Positions 1 through 6,082 of a stretch of DNA of 11,086 nt are shown one piece after another. Location: positions 1-11,086 of the forward strand of contig CAJCIJ010000109.1 of assembly GCA_903970315.1 (NCBI GenBank), given 5' to 3'. Origin of the DNA: Actinomycetota bacterium. GTDB taxonomy: Bacteria > Actinomycetota > Thermoleophilia > Solirubrobacterales > Solirubrobacteraceae. Every line of letters starts with the position of its first letter. Position 1 is the first letter of the stretch. The translations under genes were made by a program, and so were the position numbers. The notes beneath the pieces were generated by a model. The model searched no databases and was not told the origin of the DNA. It saw nothing but the letters and a program-made list of their open reading frames with translations.

Positions 1-341
1 CTAGGGTGATCGACGAGGAGACGGTCAAGAAGGTGCTGGACGTGCTTCAGGGCGAAGTCTCCGAGATGCCCAAGAACTGGAACCGGCGCTTCAAGCACAA
101 CCGCGACAAGATCAAGACGGGCAACATCTACGAGCTCGCCGAGGTCGTTCGCAACCTGGCTCTGCGTGAGAATGAAAAGGGCCTCTCGACGGGGGAGAAG
201 CAGATGTTCACCCGCGCCAAGAAGATCCTGGCCTCCGAGCTGATGTACGCGCTGGACAAGGATGAGGAGGAGGTCGAGATCTACCTCGACGAGCTGCTCG
301 CCGACTCGTCCACGCGCAACGTCACTGTCGCCGTCGATTAG
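1..341 (+). CDS. carD: CarD/CdnL family transcriptional regulator, C-terminal part (5' end outside window)
   Basis: The reading frame is open from the left edge to a TAG at 339-341, so only about 113 C-terminal residues are visible. They look like the helical C-terminal domain of CarD/CdnL proteins: a WNRRFKHN element, then KIKTGNIYELAEVVRNLALRE, then GLSTGEKQMFTRAKKILASE and an acidic tail. In this family the N-terminal Tudor-like domain binds the RNA polymerase beta subunit, while this C-terminal domain contacts promoter DNA at the upstream edge of the open bubble and stabilises rRNA and housekeeping promoters. The GTG at position 6 is an internal valine rather than a start, because the domain expected before it (about 50-60 residues) is missing and the frame continues upstream. 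carD directly upstream of ispD is an arrangement known from actinobacteria. Confidence 0.9.
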   Translation, partial: RVIDEETVKKVLDVLQGEVSEMPKNWNRRFKHNRDKIKTGNIYELAEVVRNLALRENEKGLSTGEKQMFTRAKKILASELMYALDKDEEEVEIYLDELLADSSTRNVTVAVD

Positions 342-371
342 CGGGCGCGCCGCCGCTGGGGCTGCTGGGTG

Positions 372-388
372 GGTGCCGGCGCGGCACC
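372..388 (+). terminator. GC-rich hairpin between carD and ispD
   Basis: GGTGCC (372-377) and GGCACC (383-388) form a perfect 6 bp inverted repeat around a 5 nt loop, 31 bp after the carD stop. No T-run follows, so if it works as a terminator it is of the U-less type, or it only attenuates. The rest of the 84 bp gap (342-425) holds the ispD ribosome binding site and no other clear signal. Confidence 0.3.
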
Positions 389-425
389 GCTGGCGGTTCG
401 CGGGCTGGCATAGGGGGGGCTCACC

Positions 426-1106
426 GTGGCAGTGGCGCTGATCGTGGCGGCGGGCTCCGGCGAGCGGCTGGGCGCCGACAAGCCCAAGGCGTTCGTGGAG
501 GTCGGCGGCAAGCCCCTGTTGTTGTGGAGCCTTCACGTACTGGCTGGCGTTGCCGCGATCGAGCGGATCGCTGTGGCGCTGCCGCCGGGTCAGGAGGTGT
601 TGCCGGACTGCGGCCCGGTCGACTGCCAGCTGGTGGCGGTGCCCGGGGGAAGGACACGCTCGGAGTCGGTGTCGCTGGCGCTTGCCGCCGTGGGCCCCGG
701 AGATCCCGTGCTAATCCACGACGCCGCGCGGCCGCTGGTAAGTGCCCAGCTGATCGAGGCCGTCCTGGCAGCCGTGGCGGAGGAGGGAGTCGATGCGGCG
801 ATTGCGGCATCCTCAGTGACCGACACCATCAAGCTTGCCCGACCCGACGGGACTGTGGTCAAGACACTGGACCGCGCGTCACTGTGGGCGGTGCAGACTC
901 CTCAGGTATTTGATCGCGCAGCGTTGGAACGGGCGCTGGATGTGGGCCCGGATGTGCTCGCGCAGGCCACCGACGATGCCTGGCTGGTCGAGCGAGCGGG
1001 CGGCACCGTGACCGTGGTGCCGGCACCACCGGAGAACCTCAAGGTGACCACGCCACTTGACCTGCGCGTGGCCGAGGGGCTGCTCGCCGGTCGCGGTCGT
1101 GCTTGA
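426..1106 (+). CDS. ispD: 2-C-methyl-D-erythritol 4-phosphate cytidylyltransferase (IspD)
   Basis: IspD transfers CMP from CTP to 2-C-methyl-D-erythritol 4-phosphate, the third step of the cytosolic MEP isoprenoid pathway. The 226-residue product has the usual family length. The nucleotide-binding loop AAGSGERLGADKPK lies at residues 8-21, with R14 and K21 in the places of the catalytic Arg and Lys. It is followed by GGRTRSESV (74-82), HDAARP (98-103), DTIK (133-136), WAVQTPQVF (154-162) and ENLKVTTPLDL (203-213), all IspD landmarks. The GTG start is preceded by AGGGGGGG at 412-419 with a 6 nt spacer. The next gene, a PHP phosphatase, starts within about 10 bp of the stop, and ispF follows it, so these genes are probably co-transcribed. 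Nothing essential appears to be missing. Confidence 0.96.
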   Translation: MAVALIVAAGSGERLGADKPKAFVEVGGKPLLLWSLHVLAGVAAIERIAVALPPGQEVLPDCGPVDCQLVAVPGGRTRSESVSLALAAVGPGDPVLIHDAARPLVSAQLIEAVLAAVAEEGVDAAIAASSVTDTIKLARPDGTVVKTLDRASLWAVQTPQVFDRAALERALDVGPDVLAQATDDAWLVERAGGTVTVVPAPPENLKVTTPLDLRVAEGLLAGRGRA

Positions 1107-1116
1107 ATCGCAGGCG

Positions 1117-2064
1117 ATGCTCACCGACTACCACGTACATCTGCGCGCCGACGACCAGGCGGCCTCCGCGCAGGACCATTTCACCGCCCAAAACGCAGCG
1201 CGCTACCGGGCGGCCGCTGGCAAGCGCGGTGTGGCCGAGCTCGGGGTCTCCGAGCACATCTACCGGTTCACGCAGGCGCTGGAGGTCTGGCGGCACCCCT
1301 TCTGGCGCGAAAACGCCGTCGATGACCTGGACGCGTACTGCACTTTTGTGCGCGAGCACACCGACCTGCGGCTGGGCATCGAGGCCGACTACATCCCGGG
1401 CTGTGAGCAGCGCATCGCAGCGCTGCTTGAGCGCTACGACTTCGACTACGTCGTTGGCTCGGTGCACTTCGTCGCCGCCGGCGCCTGCGGGGAGGTTGCG
1501 GCCGGCGCTGGCCAGCAGGCACCGGCGGGCACCGACGATGGCTCGTTCGCGGCGGTTGACATGGAGCCTTATGGGGCATGGCAGGCCGGGTGGACCGCCG
1601 AGCAGATCTGGGAGCGCTACTTCACGGCACTGGGCCAGGCGGCGGCAAGCGGCCTGTTTGACATCCTGGGACACCCCGACCTGGTGAAGGTGTTCGGCGC
1701 AGGGCAACCGGTCCCGGAGGGAGATCTGCGGCGCTTCTACGAGCTTGCCATGCCGGGGATCGCTGAGTCGGGGATCGCCGTTGAGGTCTCAACGGCGGGG
1801 CTGCGCAAGCCTGTTGGCGAGATCTATCCGGCGCGCGAGCTCTTGGGCATGTGCATCGACGCGGGGGCCCCTGTGGCGCTCTCAAGCGACGCCCACAGCG
1901 CCGAGCTGATCGGCTTCGGGTATGAGCAGGCGCTGGCGCTGCTCGACGAGCTCGGCGTGCGCGAGATCTGCGTCTTTGACCGCCGCCGGCGCCGCATGGA
2001 GCCGCTCGGGCCCTCCGACAGGCCCGTGGCAGCCGCCGCCAAAGGCCTCGCCGGGGCATCGTGA
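1117..2064 (+). CDS. PHP-domain histidinol-phosphatase-like protein (HisJ/HisK type)
   Basis: This 315-residue PHP-family metallophosphoesterase resembles HisJ, which dephosphorylates L-histidinol phosphate in histidine synthesis. Likely metal ligands in order are H6 and H8 (DYHVHL), H47 (SEH), E89 (LGIEADY), H117 (GSVHF), H186 (LGHPD), D258 and H260 (SSDAH). GSVHF and STAGLRKPVGEIYPA (225-239) are typical of the histidinol-phosphatase branch. An Ala/Gly-rich stretch at about residues 120-148 interrupts the segment after GSVHF and looks like an insertion. I chose the ATG at 1117, with a weak AGG upstream, because DYHVH then sits at the N-terminus as usual. An in-frame GTG at 1099 that would overlap the ispD stop is the alternative. 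The gene lies between ispD and ispF and its stop overlaps the ispF start. The phosphatase fold is certain, but the histidinol phosphate substrate is inferred and no other his gene is in the window. Confidence 0.82.
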   Translation: MLTDYHVHLRADDQAASAQDHFTAQNAARYRAAAGKRGVAELGVSEHIYRFTQALEVWRHPFWRENAVDDLDAYCTFVREHTDLRLGIEADYIPGCEQRIAALLERYDFDYVVGSVHFVAAGACGEVAAGAGQQAPAGTDDGSFAAVDMEPYGAWQAGWTAEQIWERYFTALGQAAASGLFDILGHPDLVKVFGAGQPVPEGDLRRFYELAMPGIAESGIAVEVSTAGLRKPVGEIYPARELLGMCIDAGAPVALSSDAHSAELIGFGYEQALALLDELGVREICVFDRRRRRMEPLGPSDRPVAAAAKGLAGAS

Positions 2065-2543
2065 CCGCGCTCGTTGGAATCGGGTATGACTCTCACCGTC
2101 TGGTAGACGGTAATAGTCTGCGGTTGGGCGGTGTGGATGTCCCGCACGACAAGCGTCTGGACGGCCATTCCGACGCCGATGTGCTCACCCACGCCGTGAT
2201 CGACGCTCTGTTGGGCGCGGCAGGCATGGGCGACATCGGCCAGCACTTTCCCGACACCGACCCGCGCTTTGCCGGGGCGGACTCGATGCAACTGCTCGAC
2301 ACTGTGGTCGGCGAGATCGTCGCGGCTGGGATGCATGTGGTCAACGTCGACTGCACGGTGGTGCTCCAGACGCCGAAGGTTGCGCCGCACCGCGAGGCGA
2401 TGCGTGCCCGGCTCGCCGGCTGCCTGGGCATCCCACAGGAGCGCGTCAACGTCAAGGCGACCACCGGCGAGGGCATGGGCTTCGTGGGGCGCTGTGAAGG
2501 CGTTGCGGCGCTGGCGATAGCAGCGCTTGACACCGACACCTGA
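2061..2543 (+). CDS. ispF: 2-C-methyl-D-erythritol 2,4-cyclodiphosphate synthase (IspF)
   Basis: IspF cyclises 4-diphosphocytidyl-2-C-methyl-D-erythritol 2-phosphate with release of CMP, the fifth step of the MEP pathway. It acts as a soluble homotrimer with a zinc at each active site. The 160-residue product is full length. It shows GIGYDSHRL (7-14), with D10 and H12 as zinc ligands, GHSDADVLTHAVIDALLGA (35-53), with H44 as the third zinc ligand, and the CDP-binding region NVKATTGEGMGFVGRCEG (130-147). The usual Gly of GRGEG is Cys here (C145), a mild departure. The GTG start overlaps the TGA of the upstream phosphatase gene in a GTGA, implying translational coupling. ispD lies two genes upstream, so the two MEP enzymes remain in one transcription unit despite the gene between them. 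Confidence 0.96.
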   Translation: MTALVGIGYDSHRLVDGNSLRLGGVDVPHDKRLDGHSDADVLTHAVIDALLGAAGMGDIGQHFPDTDPRFAGADSMQLLDTVVGEIVAAGMHVVNVDCTVVLQTPKVAPHREAMRARLAGCLGIPQERVNVKATTGEGMGFVGRCEGVAALAIAALDTDT

Positions 2544-2573
2544 GGGCCGCTAAGGGCCCACCGGCCGCTAGGG
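2544..2573 (+). repeat. Short direct repeat in the ispF-cysS gap
   Basis: The 39 bp gap contains GGCCGCTAAGGG (2545-2556) and GGCCGCTAGGG (2563-2573), an almost exact direct repeat that differs by one A. The second copy ends in the AGGG that probably serves as the cysS ribosome binding site, 9 nt before its GTG. The first copy also lies in a weak 5 bp inverted repeat (GGGCC at 2544-2548, GGCCC at 2555-2559). The function is unknown and it may be a small tandem duplication. Confidence 0.4.
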
Positions 2574-2582
2574 TTCGCCGTC

Positions 2583-4019
2583 GTGCGCCAGATTTCACTG
2601 CATGACACCGCCAGCGGCGAGGTTCGCCCCCTGGTGCCGCGCCGGCAGGGGCACGTGGGGATATACGCGTGTGGGCCCACGGTCTACAGCCGCATCCACC
2701 TGGGAAACGCCCGGCCCTTCGTGGTCTTCAGCCTGATGAAGCGCTTTCTGGAACACCAGGGCCTGGACACGACGCTGGTGATCAACGTGACCGATGTCAA
2801 CGACAAGATCTACGTGGCCGCGCGCGTAGCAGGCCTGCCGAGCGCCCAGCTGGCGGCCGAGCTGACTGCGGCGTATGTCGCCGACACCGATGCCCTGGGG
2901 ATCGGCCGGCCCGATCACGAGCCGCTTGCCTCGCAGACCATGGACGAGATCGTCGCCTACATCCAGGCGCTGATCGACTCGGACCACGCCTACGCGGTCG
3001 CGTATGAGGCCGGTGAGGGCGCGGGCGAGGGGACCGGGTCCGGCGAGGGCGTGAGCGAGGGCCAGGCGCCCGGCGAGGCCGCTCAGGACGTCTTCTTCCG
3101 TGTTCGCTCGGACTCGCAGTACGGGGCGCTTTCGCACAGGCGCATCGAGGACATGAACCAGGGGGAGGGGGTCGAGGGCTCGGCGCGCAAGCACGACCCC
3201 CTGGACTTTGCGCTGTGGAAGGCCCGCAAGGCCGACGAGGACACCTGGTGGCCGTCGCCGTGGGGCGATGGGCGGCCGGGGTGGCACATCGAGTGCTCGG
3301 CCATGGCCGAGACGCTGCTGGGTGCCGGCCTTGACATCCACGGCGGGGGCTCTGACCTGATCTTCCCCCACCACGAGAACGAGGCCTCCCAGACCCGCGC
3401 CGCCAGAGGGAGGGAGCTCGCGGACATGTGGGTGCACAACGGGATGATCCAGGCCACGGGCGAGAAGATGGCCAAATCGGTGGGCAACATCGCGCCCCTT
3501 TGGGAGGTGATCGAGCGCTACGGACAGCACGCCGTGGTGATGTACCTGATCTCCGGCCACTACCGGCAGCCGCTGGCCTACTCCCAATCGGCACTCCAGC
3601 AGGCACAGGCCAACGTGAGTCGCATCCGTGAGGCCGGCAGGCGGCTGGCGCCGGGCCCGTCGCCGCAAGCGCTTGGCGTACTGCGCGAGCGCTTCTTTGA
3701 CGCCCTGGCAGACGACTTCAACACCCCCGAGGCGCTGAGCGCGGTCAACGCGTGGATCAGAGCCGCCGCTGACCCTGCTCATGGGCCCGACGTGGGCGAT
3801 GAGGATCTGCGCCTGATGCTCGGTGTGCTGGGGCTGGAGGAGCTGCTTGACGCCTCTGCGGAGGCCCCGGCGGAGGTACACGAGCTGGTGGCCCAGCGCG
3901 AGCAGGCGCGTATGGAACGCGACTTTGCCGCCGCCGACACGCTCCGCGAACGACTGGCCGAGCTTGGCTGGGAGGTGCGCGACGGCGCCAGTGGCCCGAC
4001 TGTGGTGGCGCGCGATTAG
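2583..4019 (+). CDS. cysS: Cysteinyl-tRNA synthetase
   Basis: CysS charges tRNA-Cys with cysteine and is a class I synthetase. The 478-residue product has the N-terminal catalytic core CGPTVYSRIHLGNAR (30-44), whose HLGN is the HIGH motif. The family's zinc ligands are C30, C238 (HIECSAMA), H263 and E267 (FPHHENEASQ). The KMSKS loop is EKMAKSVGN (294-302). The C-terminal part from about 360 carries the helical DALR-type domain. Residues 142-166 are a Gly/Glu/Ala-rich low-complexity stretch placed just before DVFFRVRSDSQYGALS, where the family normally runs directly from HAY to a DVYF-type strand, so it looks like an insertion. The start is GTG, with AGGG at 2570-2573 upstream, and gives the expected N-terminus. 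In Bacillus, mrnC, rlmB and rae1 lie between cysS and sigH; none is seen here. Confidence 0.96.
   Translation: MRQISLHDTASGEVRPLVPRRQGHVGIYACGPTVYSRIHLGNARPFVVFSLMKRFLEHQGLDTTLVINVTDVNDKIYVAARVAGLPSAQLAAELTAAYVADTDALGIGRPDHEPLASQTMDEIVAYIQALIDSDHAYAVAYEAGEGAGEGTGSGEGVSEGQAPGEAAQDVFFRVRSDSQYGALSHRRIEDMNQGEGVEGSARKHDPLDFALWKARKADEDTWWPSPWGDGRPGWHIECSAMAETLLGAGLDIHGGGSDLIFPHHENEASQTRAARGRELADMWVHNGMIQATGEKMAKSVGNIAPLWEVIERYGQHAVVMYLISGHYRQPLAYSQSALQQAQANVSRIREAGRRLAPGPSPQALGVLRERFFDALADDFNTPEALSAVNAWIRAAADPAHGPDVGDEDLRLMLGVLGLEELLDASAEAPAEVHELVAQREQARMERDFAAADTLRERLAELGWEVRDGASGPTVVARD
3006..3080 (+). other. Low-complexity Gly/Glu-rich insertion inside cysS
   Basis: This in-frame stretch of about 25 codons encodes repeats of the form GEG, SGEG and SEG. 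Its DNA repeats variants of GGCGAGGGC, which suggests growth by slippage or small duplications. It falls between strands of the Rossmann core, in the region inserted between the two catalytic halves, away from HLGN and KMAKS, and is probably a surface loop. All catalytic and zinc residues on either side are intact. Confidence 0.7.
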
Positions 4020-4067
4020 CGCACGCCGTCCGTCACCTTTCCGCCCGTAGGAGGGCGCGATTAGCGC
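4010..4067. repeat. 13 bp direct repeat of the cysS terminus
   Basis: GCGCGATTAGCGC occurs at 4010-4022, where it includes the last cysS codons and the TAG stop, and again exactly at 4055-4067 in the non-coding gap. A similar CGCCG follows each copy. The second copy could be a remnant of a local duplication or of a deletion between cysS and sigH. Confidence 0.55.
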
Positions 4068-4069
4068 CC
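4053..4069 (+). terminator. GC-rich hairpin downstream of cysS
   Basis: GGGCGC (4053-4058), loop GATTA, GCGCCC (4064-4069) is a perfect 6 bp stem 33 bp after the cysS stop. It lacks a T-tract, so termination is uncertain, but its position at the end of the carD-ispD-ispF-cysS run fits a terminator. Confidence 0.4.
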
Positions 4070-4139
4070 GCATACGCCGCCGTTCGGGGCCCTGACAGCA
4101 GGGGATCGGGGCGCCCGGTTGCCATGCGCCCACCGGCCC

Positions 4140-4168
4140 TTGACAACGTCCGGCGGGTGTGCAAGTGT
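4140..4168 (+). promoter_or_regulatory. Possible sigH promoter with exact TTGACA -35 box
   Basis: A perfect TTGACA lies at 4140-4145 in the gap before sigH. At 17 nt spacing the -10 position reads AAGTGT (4163-4168), a poor match to TATAAT. A better A+T-rich hexamer, TACATA at 4175-4180, is too far away for a standard promoter. If the box is used, transcription would start near 4175, just before the hairpins of the sigH leader. Confidence 0.25.
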
Positions 4169-4299
4169 GCCCCCTACATAACCCTGAGCTTTAGGCTTAA
4201 ACCTCAGAGTGGGCGCCGGGGGAGGTGTGCGCCACTGAGCGATTTATGGGCACTTTCGGTCCCTGTAGGGGCTGTTGGATGCCCGGAAAGGATCTGCTC
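4163..4299 (+). promoter_or_regulatory. Structured candidate 5' leader of sigH
   Basis: Two hairpins lie back to back. The first, 4184-4207, pairs 9 of 10 positions around a GGCT loop (arms CTGAGCTTTA and TAAACCTCAG, one C-C mismatch). The second, 4208-4236, pairs AGTGGGCGC with GCGCCACT with one bulged G. Sequences on either side can also pair: CCCCTAC (4171-4177) with GTAGGGG (4265-4271), or GTGCCC (4168-4173) with GGGCAC (4248-4253). The two options share bases and exclude each other, as in a switch. The ribosome binding site AAAGGA (4287-4292) lies just downstream. I do not recognise a known riboswitch class. The dyad could equally be a protein operator. Confidence 0.35.
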
Positions 4300-4947
4300 G
4301 TGGCAAGATCATTGCTTAACTCTCGACATGAAGTTAAGGTCGAAGATGGATTCCTGGTGGCCCTTGCGAAACAGGGGGACACGGGAGCACGTGACCAGCT
4401 GGTATGCCGGTATCACAGCTTTGTCCGTCTGAAGGCCTCGTCGTACTTCCTGGCCGGCGGAGACGCCGAAGATCTCATCCAGGAGGGGTTGGTGGGCCTC
4501 TACAAGGCCGTACGCGACTACCGCACCGACCGCGAGTCCAGCTTTCGCAACTTTGCGGAGCTGTGCATTACGCGCCAGATCATCACGGCGGTCAAGACGG
4601 CCACCCGCAACAAGCATCAGCCGCTGAACCAGTACGTGTCGTTCTCATCGACCCCCGCGTCGGCCGGCGACGATCCAGTGACGCTCGATCAGCTGCTCCC
4701 TGGTCCAAGCACCCAGGAACCGCTCACGCAGGTGGTGTCCTCCGAAGAGCTCCGCGCCCTGGTGGCGTGCCTGTCGTCGGTGCTCTCGGAGCTTGAGAGC
4801 CGTGTGCTGTCGCTGTACCTCGACGGCCGCTCCTATGAGCAGATCTCAGAGGCTCTGGGGTGCGCGACCAAGACGGTTGACAACGCGCTGCAACGTGTAA
4901 AGCGCAAGGTGGCGGCCCACCTGGCCGAACGAGCGGTGGCGGTTTAG
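4300..4947 (+). CDS. sigH: RNA polymerase sigma factor, SigH (Spo0H)-like
   Basis: This sigma-70 family factor lacks region 1 and resembles Bacillus SigH (Spo0H). Region 2 spans about residues 16-106, with EDLIQEGLVGLYKAVRDY (57-74) for core binding and AELCITRQIITAVKTATR (86-103) for -10 recognition. A variable linker (107-145) leads to region 4, whose helix-turn-helix is LDGRSYEQISEALGCATKTV (174-193), followed by NALQRVKRKV. Both blocks closely match Spo0H. In Bacillus that factor drives the transition to stationary phase, sporulation and competence; here the regulon is unknown. I chose GTG 4300 because AAAGGA at 4287-4292 is well spaced (7 nt) and the 215 residues match the family length. 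In-frame alternatives are ATG 4279 (AGGGG upstream), ATG 4246 and GTG 4225. The 280 bp gap upstream contains the repeat and hairpins listed separately and no convincing gene. Confidence 0.92.
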   Translation: MARSLLNSRHEVKVEDGFLVALAKQGDTGARDQLVCRYHSFVRLKASSYFLAGGDAEDLIQEGLVGLYKAVRDYRTDRESSFRNFAELCITRQIITAVKTATRNKHQPLNQYVSFSSTPASAGDDPVTLDQLLPGPSTQEPLTQVVSSEELRALVACLSSVLSELESRVLSLYLDGRSYEQISEALGCATKTVDNALQRVKRKVAAHLAERAVAV

Positions 4948-4948
4948 G

Positions 4949-4994
4949 CCGGGCGACTGCGGGCCCGGTGCGGCGCTTGGGCCGGCGGCCGGCC
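4949..4994. terminator. Paired dyads between convergent sigH and gmhB
   Basis: The 49 bp between the two convergent stops holds two inverted repeats. CCGGGC (4949-4954) pairs with GCCCGG (4963-4968) across an 8 nt loop. GGCCGG (4980-4985) pairs with CCGGCC (4989-4994) across a 3 nt loop. Such symmetric GC-rich dyads could end transcription from both sides, although there is no T-run in either direction. High GC content makes chance dyads more likely. Confidence 0.35.
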
Positions 4995-4996
4995 AC

Positions 4997-5497
4997 TCAT
5001 CCCAACAGAGCGTCGACGGCCGCAGCCAGATCGGCAACGTGCGGCCCAAGCCGGATTGCGCGCATCCCCAGCGCTTCTCCCGCGAGGACATCGGCTGGCG
5101 AGTCGCCGACCATCGCTGACGCACCAAGATCGATGTCGGGCCAGCGCTCGGTGGCCTGGAGGAAGAGGCCGACGCCCGGCTTGCGGCACGAACAGCTGTC
5201 GAGGTCGTGGGGGCAGTAGAAGTAGCCGTCGATGTGCCCGCCGGATTGCGCCGCGAGCAGCTCGCTGAGGCGTTCATGGACCCGATCGACGTCCCCATCG
5301 GTCATCCGGCCCAGCGCAACGCCGCGCTGGTTGGTGACCACAACGACCCTGATACCCGCGTCGTTGAGACGGCGGATCGCCGCTGCGGCTCCGTCCAGGA
5401 GGGTGAGCTGGCCGGGCCCCTCGATGTAGTCCCCGGGTGCCGCAGGAACGTTGATCGTGCCGTCGCGGTCCAGGAACGCAGCTCCGGGATGTCTCAG
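4997..5497 (-). CDS. gmhB: D-glycero-D-manno-heptose 1,7-bisphosphate 7-phosphatase (GmhB), probable CTG start
   Basis: GmhB is a HAD-superfamily phosphatase that removes the 7-phosphate of heptose 1,7-bisphosphate to give heptose 1-phosphate for nucleotide activation. Counting from the proposed start, the nucleophile motif FLDRDGTIN is at 8-16 (D10, D12). VTNQRG (54-59) is motif II, K106 in CRKPG follows the GmhB zinc ligands C95, H97, C102 and C104 (CPHDLDSCSC), and GDSPAD (131-136) is motif IV. The zinc site sets it apart from HAD phosphatases without one. No ATG, GTG or TTG lies close to the conserved start. The nearest is GTG at 5629, which would add 44 residues unlike the family. CTG at 5497 overlaps the gmhA TGA as CTGA and gives 166 residues starting just before the conserved strand. 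The CTG start is inferred. Confidence 0.88.
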   Translation of the reverse strand: MRHPGAAFLDRDGTINVPAAPGDYIEGPGQLTLLDGAAAAIRRLNDAGIRVVVVTNQRGVALGRMTDGDVDRVHERLSELLAAQSGGHIDGYFYCPHDLDSCSCRKPGVGLFLQATERWPDIDLGASAMVGDSPADVLAGEALGMRAIRLGPHVADLAAAVDALLG

Positions 5498-6072
5498 GAC
5501 GGCGTGCAGAGCTCTCGCTCGACGAGCTCGAAGATGGCATGGCCAATCACCATCTGGCCCTCCTGGATCCTCGCCGTGCCCGGGCCCCGGACCGCGATGG
5601 TGTGGTCGGCACGCTCGGCCATCTCGCACTCCGCGGTGCCCACGAGCGCGACGGTCGTCAGCCCGAGGTCGCGTGCGGCGTCCAGGGCGGCCACAACATT
5701 GCCCGACGAGCCGCTGGTTGAGATCCCAATGAGCACGTCTCCGGACCGCCCGAGCGCGCGCACTGCGCGGGCAAAGGCCCCCTCATAGCTGTAGTCGTTG
5801 CTGATTGCCGTCAGTGCCGCAACGTTGTCGGCGAGTGCGATAGCCGGGAGAGGCTGACGCTCAAGGCAGAAGCGCCCCACAAGCTCGGCCGCCAGGTGCT
5901 GGGCATCGGCGGCGCTCCCGCCGTTGCCGCACAGGAGCACCTTGCCGCCCGCGCGCAGCGACTGCACGATCGCCTGTTGGGCAGCATCGGCTGCAGCCAT
6001 GACCTGCTCGTCGAGCAGGCCCTCACATACGGCCACGGCCTCCTCGACGCTGCGCCGCAGCACCTGCCGCAT
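5494..6072 (-). CDS. gmhA: Sedoheptulose 7-phosphate isomerase (GmhA)
   Basis: GmhA is a SIS-domain isomerase that converts sedoheptulose 7-phosphate to D-glycero-D-manno-heptose 7-phosphate, the first step of ADP- and GDP-heptose synthesis. The 192-residue product matches the E. coli protein in length. It shows KVLLCGNGGSAADAQHLAAE (44-63), phosphate-binding ISTSGSSGNV (117-126), and RIQEGQMVIGHAIFELVE (168-185), where H178 and E63 fit the family's active-site positions. I chose the ATG at 6072 because GAGGTG (6084-6079) lies 6 nt upstream and overlaps the hddA stop, a coupled arrangement. An ATG at 6096 inside the hddA end is also possible and would add 8 residues. The downstream gmhB overlaps the stop by 4 nt. 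hddA, gmhA and gmhB form one tightly packed operon. Confidence 0.95.
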   Translation of the reverse strand: MRQVLRRSVEEAVAVCEGLLDEQVMAAADAAQQAIVQSLRAGGKVLLCGNGGSAADAQHLAAELVGRFCLERQPLPAIALADNVAALTAISNDYSYEGAFARAVRALGRSGDVLIGISTSGSSGNVVAALDAARDLGLTTVALVGTAECEMAERADHTIAVRGPGTARIQEGQMVIGHAIFELVERELCTPS

Positions 6073-6082
6073 CGACGACACC

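Noticed and set aside
1039..1707. A 222-codon - strand ORF opposite ispD and the phosphatase gene
   Set aside because: It has no family features and overlaps two well-supported genes on the other strand.
2595..4133. A 512-codon ORF on the - strand covering all of cysS
   Set aside because: Its protein has no recognisable motif and is biased to Arg, Ala, Gly, Leu and Val. It is the mirror of a real, strongly conserved GC-rich gene, in which antisense stops are rare.
4229..4240. GCCACTGAG in the sigH leader as part of a cobalamin riboswitch
   Set aside because: GCCACTG occurs in cobalamin riboswitches, but the other conserved blocks and the B12 box are absent and the downstream gene has no link to cobalamin.
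4124..4432. A 102-codon + strand ORF in the cysS-sigH gap
   Set aside because: It overlaps sigH in another frame, has no ribosome binding site or recognisable domain, and runs through the hairpins of the proposed leader.
5498..5629. A GTG-started N-terminal extension of gmhB
   Set aside because: The 44 residues are rich in Arg, Pro, Gly and His, as expected from reading gmhA out of frame, and GmhB proteins begin a few residues before the FLDRDG strand.
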